Assembly: GCF_029395475.1 (NCBI RefSeq)
Contig: NZ_CP113917.1
Coordinates: 992,001 to 1,056,000, forward strand
Length of the DNA: 64,000 nt
Source: Bifidobacterium sp. ESL0775
GTDB taxonomy: Bacteria; Actinomycetota; Actinomycetes; Actinomycetales; Bifidobacteriaceae
Direction: 5' to 3'
The notes under the pieces were generated by a model, which was not told the DNA's origin, did no database searches, and saw only the letters and a list, made by a program, of their open reading frames with translations. Both the position numbers and the translations under genes were made by a program. Shown here one piece after another: positions 15,047 through 28,425 of this stretch (the stretch's first letter is position 1; every line of letters starts with the position of its first letter).

Positions 15047-15344
15047 TGCCTATTTCATGTTTGCCGAACCGAAGTGATTGAATATCTTCCATATCTTACG
15101 GCATAGTTTGTCCGTCGGGGTGTGGTAATCTTCTTACTTGTGTGTGCCAGTGGCATGCCTTATGTGACAGGCGTGGGCACTGGGATATCCCGGAACTTGT
15201 TAGATTGCGCGCAGCAATGCGGCGGCAGGAGAGCGAAGGGCCATCGGGCCGGTGGACTGTGGCTGTCTCATTTCGATTCGTCGATTGGGGCTGCAGCGAG
15301 GCGGCTCCGCAAGAAATAATGATTAACGAATCGGAGAACTGAAG
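15047..15344 (+). other. Leader/promoter region of the rpsL operon
   Basis: This 298-nt stretch has no convincing gene. A weak promoter may be TTGAAT (15078-15083) with CATAGT (15102-15107), 18-nt spacing. Short open frames here (from 15122 and 15142) have no recognisable content. A long 5' leader is common for ribosomal-protein operons. Confidence 0.35.
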
Positions 15345-15716
15345 TTGCCTACTATAGAACAACTTGTCCGCAAAGGACGTAAGGCAAAGTCAAAGAAATC
15401 CAAGACTTTGGCCTTGAAGGGTAGCCCGCTGCGTCGTGGCGTGTGCACCCGTGTGTATACCACTACACCGAAGAAGCCGAATTCCGCGTTGCGTAAGGTC
15501 GCCCGTGTGCGCCTGAGCTCCGGCATCGAAGTTACCGCCTACATTCCGGGCGAGGGCCACAACCTGCAGGAGCACTCCATCGTGCTCGTCCGCGGTGGCC
15601 GTGTGAAGGATCTTCCTGGTGTGCGTTACCACATCGTGCGCGGCGCGCTCGATACCCAGGGTGTCAAGGACCGCAAGCAGGGACGCTCCCTGTACGGCGC
15701 AAAGAAGGCGAAGTAA
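15345..15716 (+). CDS. rpsL: 30S ribosomal protein S12
   Basis: Ribosomal protein S12 (123 residues) of the small-subunit decoding centre. It begins with [13 protein letters not shown] and contains the conserved streptomycin-region loops [12 protein letters not shown] and [13 protein letters not shown]. Lys-43 in PKKPNS is the wild-type, streptomycin-sensitive residue. The start codon is TTG at 15345, after GGAG. It is the first gene of the S12-S7-EF-G-EF-Tu cluster; rpsG begins 5 nt downstream. Confidence 0.98.
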   Translation: MPTIEQLVRKGRKAKSKKSKTLALKGSPLRRGVCTRVYTTTPKKPNSALRKVARVRLSSGIEVTAYIPGEGHNLQEHSIVLVRGGRVKDLPGVRYHIVRGALDTQGVKDRKQGRSLYGAKKAK

Positions 15717-15721
15717 GAGAT

Positions 15722-16192
15722 ATGTCACGTAAAGGACCATCCAAGAAGCACCAGCTGCTCCCTGATCCGATCTACGGCTCCACCGTGGTCGCTCAGCTCA
15801 TCAACAAGATCCTGCTCGACGGCAAGAAGTCGATCGCCGAGGACATCGTCTACTCCGCACTTGACATGGTCAAGGAGAAGACCGATCAGGAACCCGTCGC
15901 CGTGCTGAAGCGCGCGCTCGACAACATCCGCCCGTCCCTCGAGGTCCGTTCCCGCCGTGTCGGCGGCGCGACCTACCAGGTCCCGGTCGAGGTCAAGCCC
16001 AACCGCGCGAACGCCCTGAGCCTTCGCTGGCTGACCGACTTCTCGCGCAAGCGTCGTGAGAAGACCATGGCCGAGCGTCTCGCCAACGAGATCCTCGATG
16101 CCTCCAACGGCCTCGGTGCTTCCGTGAAGCGCCGCGAGGACACGCACAAGATGGCCGAGGCCAACAAGGCCTTCGCTCACTATCGCTGGTAA
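15722..16192 (+). CDS. rpsG: 30S ribosomal protein S7
   Basis: Ribosomal protein S7, 156 residues. It binds the 3' major domain of 16S rRNA and starts assembly of the small-subunit head. Conserved features include [43 protein letters not shown] and the C-terminus NKAFAHYRW. It starts at ATG 15722, just 5 nt after rpsL, and is followed after 33 nt by fusA, the standard str operon order. Confidence 0.98.
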   Translation: MSRKGPSKKHQLLPDPIYGSTVVAQLINKILLDGKKSIAEDIVYSALDMVKEKTDQEPVAVLKRALDNIRPSLEVRSRRVGGATYQVPVEVKPNRANALSLRWLTDFSRKRREKTMAERLANEILDASNGLGASVKRREDTHKMAEANKAFAHYRW

Positions 16193-16225
16193 TTTCGACA
16201 GACGAGTTAGGGTAAGGATAGATTT

Positions 16226-18355
16226 ATGGCACTTGATGTGCTCAGTGACCTCAACGAGGTCCGCAACATCGGCATCATGGCTCACATCGATGCCGGTAAG
16301 ACAACGTGTACGGAACGTATTCTGTATTACACCGGTAAGAACTACAAGATCGGCGAGACGCACGAAGGCGCCTCGACCATGGACTTCATGGCCCAGGAAA
16401 AGGAACGCGGCATCACCATTCAGTCCGCCGCGACCACCTGCTTCTGGAACCGTCAGACCCATGATCCCGACAAGAAGTTCCAGATCAACATCATCGACAC
16501 CCCCGGCCACGTGGACTTCACGGCCGAGGTGGAGCGTTCGCTCCGTGTGCTCGATGGCGCCGTCGCCGTCTTCGATGGCAAGGAAGGCGTGGAGCCCCAG
16601 AGCGAGACCGTGTGGCGTCAGGCCGACAAGTACGGCGTGCCGCGCATCTGCTTCATCAACAAGATGGACAAGCTCGGCGCTGACTTCTACTACTCCGTCG
16701 ACACCATCAAGTCGAAGCTGGGAGCCACCCCGTTGGTTGTGCAATTGCCGATTGGCGCTGAGAACGACTTCGTCGGCATGGTCGATTTGATCCGTATGAA
16801 GGCCTACGTCTGGAAGGACGTCACCACCGATCTCGGCGCCCACTACGACACCGTCGATATCCCTGATGACCTGAAGGACAAGGCCGAACAGTATCGCTCG
16901 GAGCTCCTCGACCAGGTGGCCGAGTCCGACGACGACCTCATGGAGAAGTACCTCGAGTCCGGCGAGATGAGCGAAGAGGAGATCCGTGCAGGTATCCGCA
17001 AGCTCACCATCGAGCGCAAGGCCTACCCGGTCCTCTGCGGTTCCGCTTTCAAGGACAAGGGCATTCAGCCGCTGCTCGACGCGGTGGTCGATTACCTCCC
17101 CAGCCCTGAGGACGTTCCCGCCATCGTCGGCTTCAAGCCCGGCGACGAGTCCCAGGAGATCGACCGCAAGCCCACGATGGACGATCCGTTCGCCGCACTG
17201 GTATTCAAGATTTCGACCCACCCCTTCTATGGCAAGCTCGTGTTCGTGCGCGTCTACTCCGGCTCCATCAAGCCGGGCGACACCGTGCTCGATTCCACGA
17301 AGGACAAGAAAGAACGCGTCGGCAAGATTTTCCAGATGCACGCCGACAAGGAGAATCCTGTCGATGCCGCCGAAGCCGGCAACATCTACACGCTCGTGGG
17401 GCTCAAGAACGTCTCTACCGGCGACACGCTGTGCGCCGACAACGCTCCGATCTCGCTGGAGTCCATGACCTTCCCCGACCCCGTTATCGAGGTCGCTGTG
17501 GAGCCGAAGACCAAGGCCGACCAGGAGAAGATGTCGATCGCTCTGGCGAAGCTCGCCGACGAGGATCCGACCTTCCAGGTCAAGACCGATGAGGAAAGCG
17601 GCCAGACGCTGATTTCCGGCATGGGTGAGCTCCAGCTCGACATCATCGTCGACCGTATGCGCCGCGAGTTCAACGTCGATTGCAACGTGGGCAACCCGCA
17701 GGTCGCCTACCGCGAGACCATTCGCAAGGCTGTCATGAACCAGGAATACACCCACAAGAAGCAGACGGGTGGTTCCGGCCAGTTCGCGAAGGTCTTGATG
17801 AACTTCGAGCCGATCGATCCAGCCGAGGGCAAGGACTACGAGTTCGTCAACGAGGTCACCGGCGGCCACATCACCAAGGAATTCATTCCTTCGATCGATG
17901 CTGGTGTGCAGGAAGCCATGGAGTCCGGCATCCTCGCCGGGTTCCCGGTGGTCGGCGTCAAGGCGACCGTCACCGACGGCCAGATCCACGATGTCGATTC
18001 CTCTGAGCTCGCCTTCAAGATCGCCGGTTCCATGGCGTTCAAGACCGCGGCCCCGAAGGCCAAGCCCGTCATCCTCGAGCCGATTATGGCCGTCGAGGTG
18101 CGTACGCCCGAGGAGTACATGGGCGACGTCATGGGCGACATCAACTCCCGCCGTGGCAACATCACCGAGATGAAGGACGCCACCGGCGTCAAGGTCATCG
18201 AGGCGAAGGTCCCGCTGAGCGAGATGTTCGGCTACATCGGCGACCTGCGCTCCAAGACGCAGGGCCGCGCGATGTTCACCATGCAGATGGATTCGTATGC
18301 AGAGGTGCCGAAGGCGGTCTCCGAGGAGATCATCAAGGCCCAGCGCGGCGAATAA
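16226..18355 (+). CDS. fusA: Elongation factor G
   Basis: Translocation GTPase EF-G, 709 residues, full length. GTP-binding motifs are [15 protein letters not shown] (G1), RGITIQSA (G2), DTPGHVDF (G3) and NKMDKLGAD (G4). The five EF-G domains follow, including domain IV ([10 protein letters not shown]) and domain V ([13 protein letters not shown]). ATG 16226 is preceded by a GGTAAGGATAG stretch. It is co-directional with rpsG and followed by a stem-loop before tuf. Confidence 0.98.
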   Translation: MALDVLSDLNEVRNIGIMAHIDAGKTTCTERILYYTGKNYKIGETHEGASTMDFMAQEKERGITIQSAATTCFWNRQTHDPDKKFQINIIDTPGHVDFTAEVERSLRVLDGAVAVFDGKEGVEPQSETVWRQADKYGVPRICFINKMDKLGADFYYSVDTIKSKLGATPLVVQLPIGAENDFVGMVDLIRMKAYVWKDVTTDLGAHYDTVDIPDDLKDKAEQYRSELLDQVAESDDDLMEKYLESGEMSEEEIRAGIRKLTIERKAYPVLCGSAFKDKGIQPLLDAVVDYLPSPEDVPAIVGFKPGDESQEIDRKPTMDDPFAALVFKISTHPFYGKLVFVRVYSGSIKPGDTVLDSTKDKKERVGKIFQMHADKENPVDAAEAGNIYTLVGLKNVSTGDTLCADNAPISLESMTFPDPVIEVAVEPKTKADQEKMSIALAKLADEDPTFQVKTDEESGQTLISGMGELQLDIIVDRMRREFNVDCNVGNPQVAYRETIRKAVMNQEYTHKKQTGGSGQFAKVLMNFEPIDPAEGKDYEFVNEVTGGHITKEFIPSIDAGVQEAMESGILAGFPVVGVKATVTDGQIHDVDSSELAFKIAGSMAFKTAAPKAKPVILEPIMAVEVRTPEEYMGDVMGDINSRRGNITEMKDATGVKVIEAKVPLSEMFGYIGDLRSKTQGRAMFTMQMDSYAEVPKAVSEEIIKAQRGE

Positions 18356-18382
18356 AATACTTCGCCCAAGGCGTGTCTGTCT

Positions 18383-18416
18383 CCAGTCGGCGCTAGAATT
18401 TTCAAGCGCTGACTGG
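18383..18416 (+). other. Stem-loop between fusA and tuf
   Basis: A 12-bp stem (18383-18394 with 18405-18416, one G.T pair) has a 10-nt loop rich in T and A, but no T-run follows. It could be an RNA-processing or attenuation site separating tuf expression from the upstream operon. A separate tuf promoter is likely in the next 100 nt, although I cannot place its boxes with confidence. Confidence 0.45.
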
Positions 18417-18523
18417 GTTCGGGCACTTTGTGGCAGGTAACCCAGAAACCCAGTAAACTGTAGCGAGTATCCCGGCGCCGGAAGGCTCGGGAATAACTAC
18501 GAAACGTCCAGGAGGACAAAGTA

Positions 18524-19726
18524 ATGGCAGAAAAGGAAAAGTACGAGCGGACCAAGCCGCACGTTAACATTGGCACCATTGGCCACGTTGATCACGGTAA
18601 GACGACCCTGACCGCGGCCATCTCGAAGGTGCTGCACGAAGAGTACCCCGATCTCAACCCGGAGTATGACTTCGATCAGATCGACGCCGCTCCTGAAGAG
18701 AAGCAGCGTGGTATCACCATCAACATCGCCCACATCGAGTATCAGACGGCTAAGCGCCACTATGCTCACGTGGATTGCCCCGGCCACGCCGATTTCGTGA
18801 AGAACATGATCACCGGCGCCGCTCAGATGGATGGCGCGATCCTCGTGGTCGCCGCCACTGATGGCCCGATGGCCCAGACCCGCGAGCACGTTCTGCTCGC
18901 CCGCCAGGTAGGCGTGCCGAAGATCCTCGTCGCGCTCAACAAGTGCGATATGGTCGACGACGAAGAGCTCATCGAGCTCGTCGAGGAAGAGGTCCGTGAC
19001 CTCCTCGAAGAAAACGGCTTCGATCGTGACTGCCCGGTCATCCGCACCTCCGCCTATGGCGCTCTGCATGATGACGCTCCGGATCACGACAAGTGGGTCC
19101 AGACCATCAAGGAACTCATGGATGCCGTCGACGATTACATCCCGACCCCTGTCCACGACCTTGACAAGCCGTTCCTGATGCCTATCGAAGATGTCTTCAC
19201 CATCTCCGGCCGTGGCACCGTGGTGACCGGCCGTGTCGAGCGTGGCCGCATCCCGGTCAACGCTCCTGCGGAGATCGTCGGCCTTCGTCCGACCCAGACC
19301 ACCACCGTCACCTCCATCGAGACCTTCCACAAGCAGATGGACGAGGCCGAGGCTGGCGACAACACCGGTCTGCTGCTCCGTGGCATCAACCGTGACGACG
19401 TCGAGCGCGGCCAGGTCGTGGCCAAGCCCGGCACCGTGACCCCGCACCACAAGTTCGAGGGCGAAGTCTACGTCTTGACGAAGGATGAGGGCGGCCGTCA
19501 TTCGCCGTTCTTCTCCAACTACCGTCCGCAGTTCTACTTCCGCACCACCGACGTCACCGGCGTCATCACGCTGCCGGAAGGCGTCGAGATGGTTCAGCCT
19601 GGCGATCACGCCACCTTCTCCGTCGAGCTGATTCAGCCCGTCGCGATGGAAGAGGGCCTGACCTTCGCAGTCCGCGAAGGCGGCCACACCGTCGGTTCAG
19701 GCCGTGTCACCAAGGTGATCGAGTAG
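18524..19726 (+). CDS. tuf: Elongation factor Tu
   Basis: Aminoacyl-tRNA carrier GTPase EF-Tu, 400 residues. Motifs are [10 protein letters not shown] (G1), RGITINIAH (switch I), [12 protein letters not shown] (G3) and NKCDMVDD (G4). The beta-barrel domains 2 and 3 are intact to the terminal [13 protein letters not shown] 18524 follows an AGGAGGACAAAG Shine-Dalgarno. It is followed by one of the strongest hairpins in the window. Confidence 0.98.
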   Translation: MAEKEKYERTKPHVNIGTIGHVDHGKTTLTAAISKVLHEEYPDLNPEYDFDQIDAAPEEKQRGITINIAHIEYQTAKRHYAHVDCPGHADFVKNMITGAAQMDGAILVVAATDGPMAQTREHVLLARQVGVPKILVALNKCDMVDDEELIELVEEEVRDLLEENGFDRDCPVIRTSAYGALHDDAPDHDKWVQTIKELMDAVDDYIPTPVHDLDKPFLMPIEDVFTISGRGTVVTGRVERGRIPVNAPAEIVGLRPTQTTTVTSIETFHKQMDEAEAGDNTGLLLRGINRDDVERGQVVAKPGTVTPHHKFEGEVYVLTKDEGGRHSPFFSNYRPQFYFRTTDVTGVITLPEGVEMVQPGDHATFSVELIQPVAMEEGLTFAVREGGHTVGSGRVTKVIE

Positions 19727-19757
19727 TTCTAGAACGTAAGTTGTAGATTTGCTTACC

Positions 19758-19793
19758 AGTTGTGCCCCGCATCTTTAGATGCGGGGCACAACT
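19758..19793 (+). terminator. Terminator after tuf
   Basis: A perfect 17-bp inverted repeat (19758-19774 with 19777-19793) with core TGTGCCCCGCATCT is followed by GTTTATG. It closes the str operon. Confidence 0.85.
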
Positions 19794-19916
19794 GTTTATG
19801 TGGGTAGAAACTTTCGGACAAGACGGCTTGTTGTCTGTACGTACGTCGTGGCATAATAACCAAGGCATTTTATGAATGCAAATCGTTTGAAAAGTAAATG
19901 ACTAAGGTGACGAGAC

Positions 19917-20483
19917 GTGGCACAAACTAGCAATGACATCAAAAACGGGTCGGTATTGAACCTTGACGGACAGCTTTGGACCGTCACGAAATTCCAGCAC
20001 GTCAAGCCCGGCAAGGGACCGGCTTTCGTGCGTACCACCATCAAGAACGTGCTTTCCGGCAAGATCGTCGACAGGACCTTCAACGCCGGCATGAAGATGG
20101 ACTTCGAGACCGTCGACAACCGCACGCTGCAATATTCCTATGAGGAAGGTGACACCTTCGTCTTCATGGACATGACCACCTATGATCAGGTCAGCATCCC
20201 CAAGGAGCTCGTCGGTGACCAGGCCAAGTTCCTGCTCGAAGGCACCGATTGCATCGTCAGCTTCCACGACGGCACTCCGTTGAGTGTCGAGCTGCCGGCA
20301 TCCGTCATTCTCAAGGTCACCTCGACCGAGCCTGGCGTGCAGGGCAACCGCGCGAACGCCGGTACCAAGCCCGCCACCGTCGAGACCGGTGCCGAGATTC
20401 AGGTGCCGCTGTTCGTGGGCGAAGGCGAAATGGTCAAGGTGGATACCCGTGACGGTTCCTACCTCGGCCGCGAAAACAACTGA
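19917..20483 (+). CDS. efp: Elongation factor P
   Basis: EF-P, 188 residues, relieves ribosome stalling at polyproline. It starts at GTG 19917. The KOW-like N-terminal domain shows [25 protein letters not shown], with a Lys-type tip in the loop that reaches the peptidyl-transferase centre. Two OB domains follow ([31 protein letters not shown]). It precedes nusB by 99 nt, the order seen in bifidobacteria. Confidence 0.97.
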   Translation: MAQTSNDIKNGSVLNLDGQLWTVTKFQHVKPGKGPAFVRTTIKNVLSGKIVDRTFNAGMKMDFETVDNRTLQYSYEEGDTFVFMDMTTYDQVSIPKELVGDQAKFLLEGTDCIVSFHDGTPLSVELPASVILKVTSTEPGVQGNRANAGTKPATVETGAEIQVPLFVGEGEMVKVDTRDGSYLGRENN

Positions 20484-20582
20484 TTTTCCATATTTCCGGC
20501 TTGGCAAGGCAACGCTGACCAAGTCGGAATACTGTATTCGTTGCGTTGAACCGCGAAATCTTCATTGGAGGCAACTGGCTAC

Positions 20583-21608
20583 ATGGCACGTTCGACAGCT
20601 CGTAAGAGGGCGCTGAATACGCTCTACGAAGCGGATGAGAAAGGGCAGGACATCCCGTCACTGCTCGCCGAACGCATCGCCGAGCCTGGGGCGCAGACCC
20701 CGTTGCCGGATTATGCCATCCAGATCGTTCGTGGTGTGGCCGACGAGCAGGCCGGCATCGACCGGGCACTCGAGGCGCACTCCACCAAATGGCCGCTGAG
20801 ACGTATGGCCGTGGTCGACAGGAACATTCTGCGCATTGCAGCTTGGGAGATTCTCTTCAACGACGACGTGCCCGACCGCGTGGCCATCGATGAGGCGTTG
20901 GGATTGGCGAAAAGTCTTTCCGACGATGATTCTCCGTCATTCATTCATGGCCTTTTGAGCGCGTTGTGTGACGACAGGGAAGCGGTTCTCACCGATATCA
21001 AGGCGGCGCATGAGGCCGAAGCCAAGGAGAAGGCGGAACGTGAGGCGGCCGAGCGTCGGCTCAATTCGCCTACCGCTCCCGGATTCCTGCAATCGCGTGG
21101 TATTTCAGGGAAGGGTGACGGTGTGCCGTTCGAGACGGAAGCCGAAACCCAGGTCAAAGCTGAGTCCGGGACCGAGGCTGATTCTGAGAGCGAATCTCAG
21201 GTCGATTCCGAAACACAAAGCGAGTTTGAGACCAAATCCGAGACCAAAAGCGATTCTGAAATCGAAACTGCGACTGGGCAGGAATCGGATACGTCGGAAG
21301 ACGGTAATGACGATTCCTTCGAAGAGGGGAACGTGGATTCGGCCGCTGTGGATGGCACCACTGACGAGGATGGAAGTTCAGGAGAGACGTCGGTTTCTGG
21401 CGGAACTGATGCTGATATTGATACCCATACTGATACCGATTCGTCAGGCGTAACTGATGAACCTCCTGTTTCCTCGAGCAAGGTTTCGGACGGGGATGAT
21501 GAAACCGATTCCTCGTCACCCAATGATGGCGTACCGATCCAGCCTGATTCGACTGGTGAGGGGCAACCATTGCCACCCGATGGCGACAATGATTCAATAA
21601 TTGTGTAA
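20583..21608 (+). CDS. nusB: Transcription antitermination factor NusB with long acidic C-terminal extension
   Basis: Residues ~1-140 are NusB, which with NusE and boxA RNA promotes rRNA antitermination: MARSTARKRALNTLYEADEKG, MAVVDRNILRIAAWEI, VAIDEALGLAKSLSDDDSPSFIHGLLSAL. Normal NusB ends there. Here about 200 more residues follow. They begin with a charged helix (EAEAKEKAEREAAERR) and continue as a Ser/Glu/Asp/Thr-rich, probably disordered tail. ATG 20583 is chosen for GGAGG 11 nt upstream; an ATG-like frame at 20565 overlaps that site. It is followed by carA. Confidence 0.92.
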   Translation: MARSTARKRALNTLYEADEKGQDIPSLLAERIAEPGAQTPLPDYAIQIVRGVADEQAGIDRALEAHSTKWPLRRMAVVDRNILRIAAWEILFNDDVPDRVAIDEALGLAKSLSDDDSPSFIHGLLSALCDDREAVLTDIKAAHEAEAKEKAEREAAERRLNSPTAPGFLQSRGISGKGDGVPFETEAETQVKAESGTEADSESESQVDSETQSEFETKSETKSDSEIETATGQESDTSEDGNDDSFEEGNVDSAAVDGTTDEDGSSGETSVSGGTDADIDTHTDTDSSGVTDEPPVSSSKVSDGDDETDSSSPNDGVPIQPDSTGEGQPLPPDGDNDSIIV

Positions 21609-21705
21609 TTAGTCTGACCGCGGTACGGTGGCCGGGCCGCGAATTTGTTTTCCGGTCCAGTTATTTCCGAGTCCGCGCACGGGCCCGGAGCAAGGGGGAC
21701 TCGTG

Positions 21706-23012
21706 GTGAGTCAGCAAGAAGCTTCTACGGCACGGTACTCGCAGGACAACGCCGTGCTGTTGTTGGAAGACGGCCAGCTTTACGTGGGTGAGCCTTACGG
21801 TGCGCTCGGATCTACGTTCGGTGAGATCGTGTTCGCCACGGCTATGACCGGCTATCAGGAGACGATCACCGACCCAAGCTACGACCAGCAGATTGTGGTG
21901 CAGACCTTCCCGCATATCGGCGACACCGGGGTCAATGATGAGGATCCGGAGTCAAAACGTGTTTGGGTGGCCGGTTACGTCGTGCGTCAACCCAGCCCGA
22001 ACGTCAGCAACTGGCGCGCCAACGACAGCCTCGATGACGATCTCCAAAAAGACTATATCGTCGGCATCAGCAACATCGACACGCGCAAACTGGTCCGCCA
22101 TCTGCGCAGCGCAGGCGTGATGCGGGCCGGTATCTTCTCCGGTGTCGCTTTGTTGGACAAGGCCACCGGTTCGCTGCGCTCCGTCGATTCTTTGCTTCAG
22201 GAAGTTTTGACTTCGCCGAAGATGCAGGGTGCCAGACTGTATGACAATGTCAGCACCGATGAAACCTATACCGTTGAGCCTTGCGGTGATTTCGAAGGCA
22301 AGGAGCCGCTGTTCACTGTTACTGCCGTCGATCTCGGCATCAAAGGGATGACACCTCATCGTCTTGCCGAACGCGGTTGCCGCGTGCACGTCATGCCGTC
22401 CACCGTCACCTTCGACGAAATCAAGACCCTTAATCCCGACGGCGTCTTCTTCTCCAACGGCCCGGGCGACCCGGAAGAGGCCGCCCCTGAGGTCGACTTG
22501 CTGCGCGAAGTGCTTGATGCCGGGTACCCCTTCTTCGGCATCTGCTTCGGCAATCAGCTCTTCGGACGGGCGCTTGGTTTCGACACCTACAAACTCAAAT
22601 TCGGCCATCACGGTGTCAACCAGCCGGTGAAGGACATGACCACCGGCAAGGTCGAGATCACCGCGCACAACCACGGGTTCGCGGTCGATGCGCCGATCGG
22701 CAAGATCGTTGAATCTCCGTATGGCAACGGCAAATTCGGCAAGGTGTTCGTCTCCCATATCGACCTGAACGACGATGTGGTCGAAGGCCTGCAATGCGTC
22801 GATATTCCCGCCTTCTCGGTGCAATATCACCCCGAGGCCGCAGCCGGCCCGCACGACGCTGCCTATCTCTTTGACCGTTTCGTCGCGCTGATGCGGGCAC
22901 ACAAGGCGGGGGAGCCGGTTTCGTCCGTGCTCGCGACGCCGACATCATTATCACAACCGAACATTAACGCCACCAGCCAATCCGCCGCCGCTTTTGACAA
23001 GGAGAACAAGTA

Positions 23013-23013
<1 letters not shown>
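21706..23013 (+). CDS. carA: Carbamoyl-phosphate synthase small subunit
   Basis: Glutaminase subunit of carbamoyl-phosphate synthase, feeding arginine and pyrimidine synthesis. 435 residues from GTG 21706 (AAGGGGGA, 6-nt spacing); a GTG at 21703 is an alternative. N-terminal CPSase domain: [33 protein letters not shown]. Class I glutamine amidotransferase domain: [13 protein letters not shown], nucleophile Cys in [10 protein letters not shown], and His/Glu in [14 protein letters not shown]. The stop overlaps the carB start by one base (TAATG), so the subunits are translationally coupled. Confidence 0.97.
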
Positions 23014-26384
<3,371 letters not shown>

Positions 26385-26399
26385 ACGAAGAATGTCGCC

Positions 26400-26464
26400 A
26401 GCGGCGTCAGCATTGACCTGCCTTTAAGTGGATTTTTCAGGTGGAAAGTTGACGCCGCTTTGGC
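26400..26464 (+). terminator. Terminator after carB
   Basis: AGCGGCGTCA (26400-26409) pairs with TGACGCCGCT (26450-26459), with a nested ACCTG/CAGGT stem. Only short T stretches follow, so strength is uncertain. Confidence 0.55.
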
Positions 26465-26525
26465 TGATATTCGTTCGATACGGTATTGTAGAACCTGTCA
26501 GTCAGTGTCGAGTTAAAGGCTAAAA

Positions 26526-27512
26526 ATGCATTACACGATTAGGGATATCGCGCGGCGCGCCGGTGTCTCGAAATCGACCGTCTCCCGTTATATCAGAGGG
26601 GAGAGGGACAAGATATCGCCGTCAACCCAACAAATCGTGTCGAAGGTCATCCAGGAACTCGACTATCGGCCCAACCAGGTGGCCGTTGGTCTGGCGCGTG
26701 GGCAGATGCCGACGGTCGGTGTCGTCGTCTCCGACATCAGCAATCCTTTTTCATCGGTGTTCATGAAAGGCATTTTTGACGCCTGCGCGGAACGCGGGCA
26801 GTCCACGGCGTTCGCCATTTCCGATGGAAGCATCAAGCGGGAACGCGACATCATCAAGAATTTCCGGTCATCCAGCGTCGATAGGCTGATCATCCAGACC
26901 TGTGGGGACAACGAGAAGTTCCTCTCCAATCTCGACCCGCAGAAAACCGTCATCATCGACCGCCCGCTGAAAAAGGATCTCTTCTCGACCGTCACCTCCG
27001 ACAACTACGACAGCACCCTGAACGCCATCCGCTATCTCCAGCACCAACAATGCACGCCCATCGCCTTCGTGACGCTCGACCTGAAGTCGGTGACCACCCG
27101 TTCCATCCGTTGCGACGCCTACCTCGACGCCGTGAAAGACCAGCAGGAACCGCTGGTCGTTTCCTTTGACACCGCGGATGAGGCCGATGGAAAACTGCTG
27201 AGCCTGTTCGTTTCGTCCAAGCGGCCGAAAGGGGTCTTCACCTCCAACGGCGAGGCGCTGAAGATTTTCCTGAAATTCGCCAGGAAACACCACATCGCCA
27301 TCGGCCGCGATGTCGGCGTGATCTCGTTCGAGGATTGGGACTGGATGGAGTTCCTGAACCCGGCGATCACCGCCGTCCGCCAGGATTCGTACAAGATGGG
27401 CTATGTCTCGGCCAAAACGCTGCTCGAAGGTGCGACGCAGGCCGGCCAGAAGCCCGAGACCCAGATCATCCAGTCGAAGCTGGTGATCAGGGATTCGACG
27501 GCGCTCCGCTAG
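26526..27512 (+). CDS. LacI-family transcriptional regulator
   Basis: A 328-residue sugar-responsive repressor. The N-terminal helix-turn-helix plus hinge helix is YTIRDIARRAGVSKSTVSRYIRG. The rest is a periplasmic-binding-protein-like effector domain (VGVVVSDISNPFSSVFMKGI ... DVGVISFEDWDWMEFLNPAITAVRQD). It lies at the head of the downstream utilisation locus. The likely operators are three ACCGGT/AACCGGTT-centred palindromes at 28270-28402, the kind LacI proteins bind by inserting the hinge at a central CG. The gene has its own terminator, so it is transcribed separately. The effector is unknown. Confidence 0.9.
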   Translation: MHYTIRDIARRAGVSKSTVSRYIRGERDKISPSTQQIVSKVIQELDYRPNQVAVGLARGQMPTVGVVVSDISNPFSSVFMKGIFDACAERGQSTAFAISDGSIKRERDIIKNFRSSSVDRLIIQTCGDNEKFLSNLDPQKTVIIDRPLKKDLFSTVTSDNYDSTLNAIRYLQHQQCTPIAFVTLDLKSVTTRSIRCDAYLDAVKDQQEPLVVSFDTADEADGKLLSLFVSSKRPKGVFTSNGEALKIFLKFARKHHIAIGRDVGVISFEDWDWMEFLNPAITAVRQDSYKMGYVSAKTLLEGATQAGQKPETQIIQSKLVIRDSTALR

Positions 27513-27562
27513 GTTTTTGAAGGGTCTTGTTCTGAGACCTGTTCATGAAGCGTGTCGGCAGG

Positions 27563-27597
27563 CCTCACGCCGTTTTCCAACGTGAGGATTTTTATTT
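27563..27597 (+). terminator. Terminator after the lacI-type gene
   Basis: CCTCACG (27563-27569) pairs with CGTGAGG (27581-27587), followed by ATTTTTATTTG. Confidence 0.75.
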
Positions 27598-27654
27598 GTC
27601 GTTACCAAGAACGATGCTTTCATGTGATTCATTACGATGCAAAGGAGAATCATT

Positions 27655-28125
27655 ATGGAAAACGGAAACGCTGTGGATTATCGCACGGACCCCAAAGTCC
27701 GCGCCAGGATCGACAAGGCCATCGACTACCTCAACACGCACTGGCAGGAACTCGCGGACAAGCCCGATGAGACCTACTCGCTGGATGGCAGCGATGACAT
27801 CGTCGTGCATCTGCAGAGCTACGATTCGATGGACTACGACAAGATCAATTACGAAAGCCACCACGACCACATCGACCTGCATTACCTGCTATCGGGCCAG
27901 GAATACGTGCGTTGGTGGGACACCGGCAGCGTGGAGCCGAAGACGGAGTACAACGCGGAGAACGACATCGTCTTCTACCCGCACCCCGAGCACCACAACC
28001 GCGTCCTTTTGACACCGAAGCATTACGTGCTCGTCTATCCCGAGGACATGCACGCCCCGCGTGGCATGGTGGGGGACACAGCCGAGCCTGTGCACAAGGT
28101 CGTCGTCAAGATCTCGGTGCTCTGA
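27655..28125 (+). CDS. YhcH/YjgK/YiaL family protein
   Basis: A 156-residue cupin-fold protein of the YhcH/YiaL/EbgC family, associated with sugar-acid and sialic-acid catabolism and shown in some members to act on sugar anomers. ATG 27655 follows AAAGGAG. Family features are the metal-site residues in HHDHIDLHYLLSGQEYV, DIVFYPHPEHHNRVL and YPEDMHAPRG, with a terminal KVVVKISVL. In E. coli a homologue (YiaL) is encoded with lyxK and sgbU, whose counterparts are also in this locus. Exact activity is not established; mutarotation of the substrate is a reasonable guess. Confidence 0.8.
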   Translation: MENGNAVDYRTDPKVRARIDKAIDYLNTHWQELADKPDETYSLDGSDDIVVHLQSYDSMDYDKINYESHHDHIDLHYLLSGQEYVRWWDTGSVEPKTEYNAENDIVFYPHPEHHNRVLLTPKHYVLVYPEDMHAPRGMVGDTAEPVHKVVVKISVL

Positions 28126-28219
28126 AACATCCGATCCGTTTTTCCTTTCGAGGGATTGACCGACACGCCGGACGCGGCCATGGACGGCGCGCCCAAGGCG
28201 AGCAAGATATGTGTTCCAT

Positions 28220-28247
28220 TTGACAACTTTGAATTTGTATTTACAAT
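28220..28247 (+). promoter_or_regulatory. Promoter of the sugar-utilisation operon
   Basis: TTGACA (28220-28225) and TACAAT (28242-28247) are 16 nt apart, a near-consensus promoter about 180 nt upstream of the dehydrogenase gene. The first candidate operator begins ~23 nt after the -10 box, so repression could block the start or early elongation. Confidence 0.75.
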
Positions 28248-28269
28248 AAGAGCTATTATTGGAACCGAA

Positions 28270-28287
28270 AATGATACCGGTGTCATT
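28270..28287. promoter_or_regulatory. Candidate LacI-type operator 1
   Basis: The palindrome AATGATACC|GGTGTCATT has a central CG and one mismatch between half-sites. It lies just downstream of the promoter at 28220. Confidence 0.65.
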
Positions 28288-28332
28288 AGGAGAAGCCTGA
28301 AATGCAAGAAATGAAAAAGGCGATTCGTTCCT

Positions 28333-28350
28333 TATGAGACCGGTGTCATC
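28333..28350. promoter_or_regulatory. Candidate LacI-type operator 2
   Basis: ATGAGACC|GGTGTCAT has the same core as operator 1 (ACCGGTGTCAT), with one half-site mismatch and the centre ~63 bp downstream, about six helical turns. This favours cooperative or looped binding. Confidence 0.6.
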
Positions 28351-28388
28351 CTTGCAATGGCAGGGATTTTGATTCCAGAGGATATTCG

Positions 28389-28402
28389 AGTTAACCGGTT
28401 TA
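28389..28402. promoter_or_regulatory. Candidate LacI-type operator 3 (weaker)
   Basis: AACCGGTT core within AGTTAACC|GGTTTA, centred ~55 bp after operator 2 and shortly before the gene start. The half-sites match the others only in the CCGG core. Confidence 0.4.
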
Positions 28403-28425
28403 TTCGCTAACGAAGGAGAGCAATA

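Noticed and set aside
15122-15342. Short frames upstream of rpsL
   Set aside because: They overlap each other in different frames, have no ribosome binding sites and occupy the likely leader of the ribosomal operon.
21150-21600. Minus-strand frames opposite the nusB tail
   Set aside because: These are long open shadows caused by the biased Ser/Glu/Asp codons of the nusB extension. The plus-strand frame is continuous with NusB.
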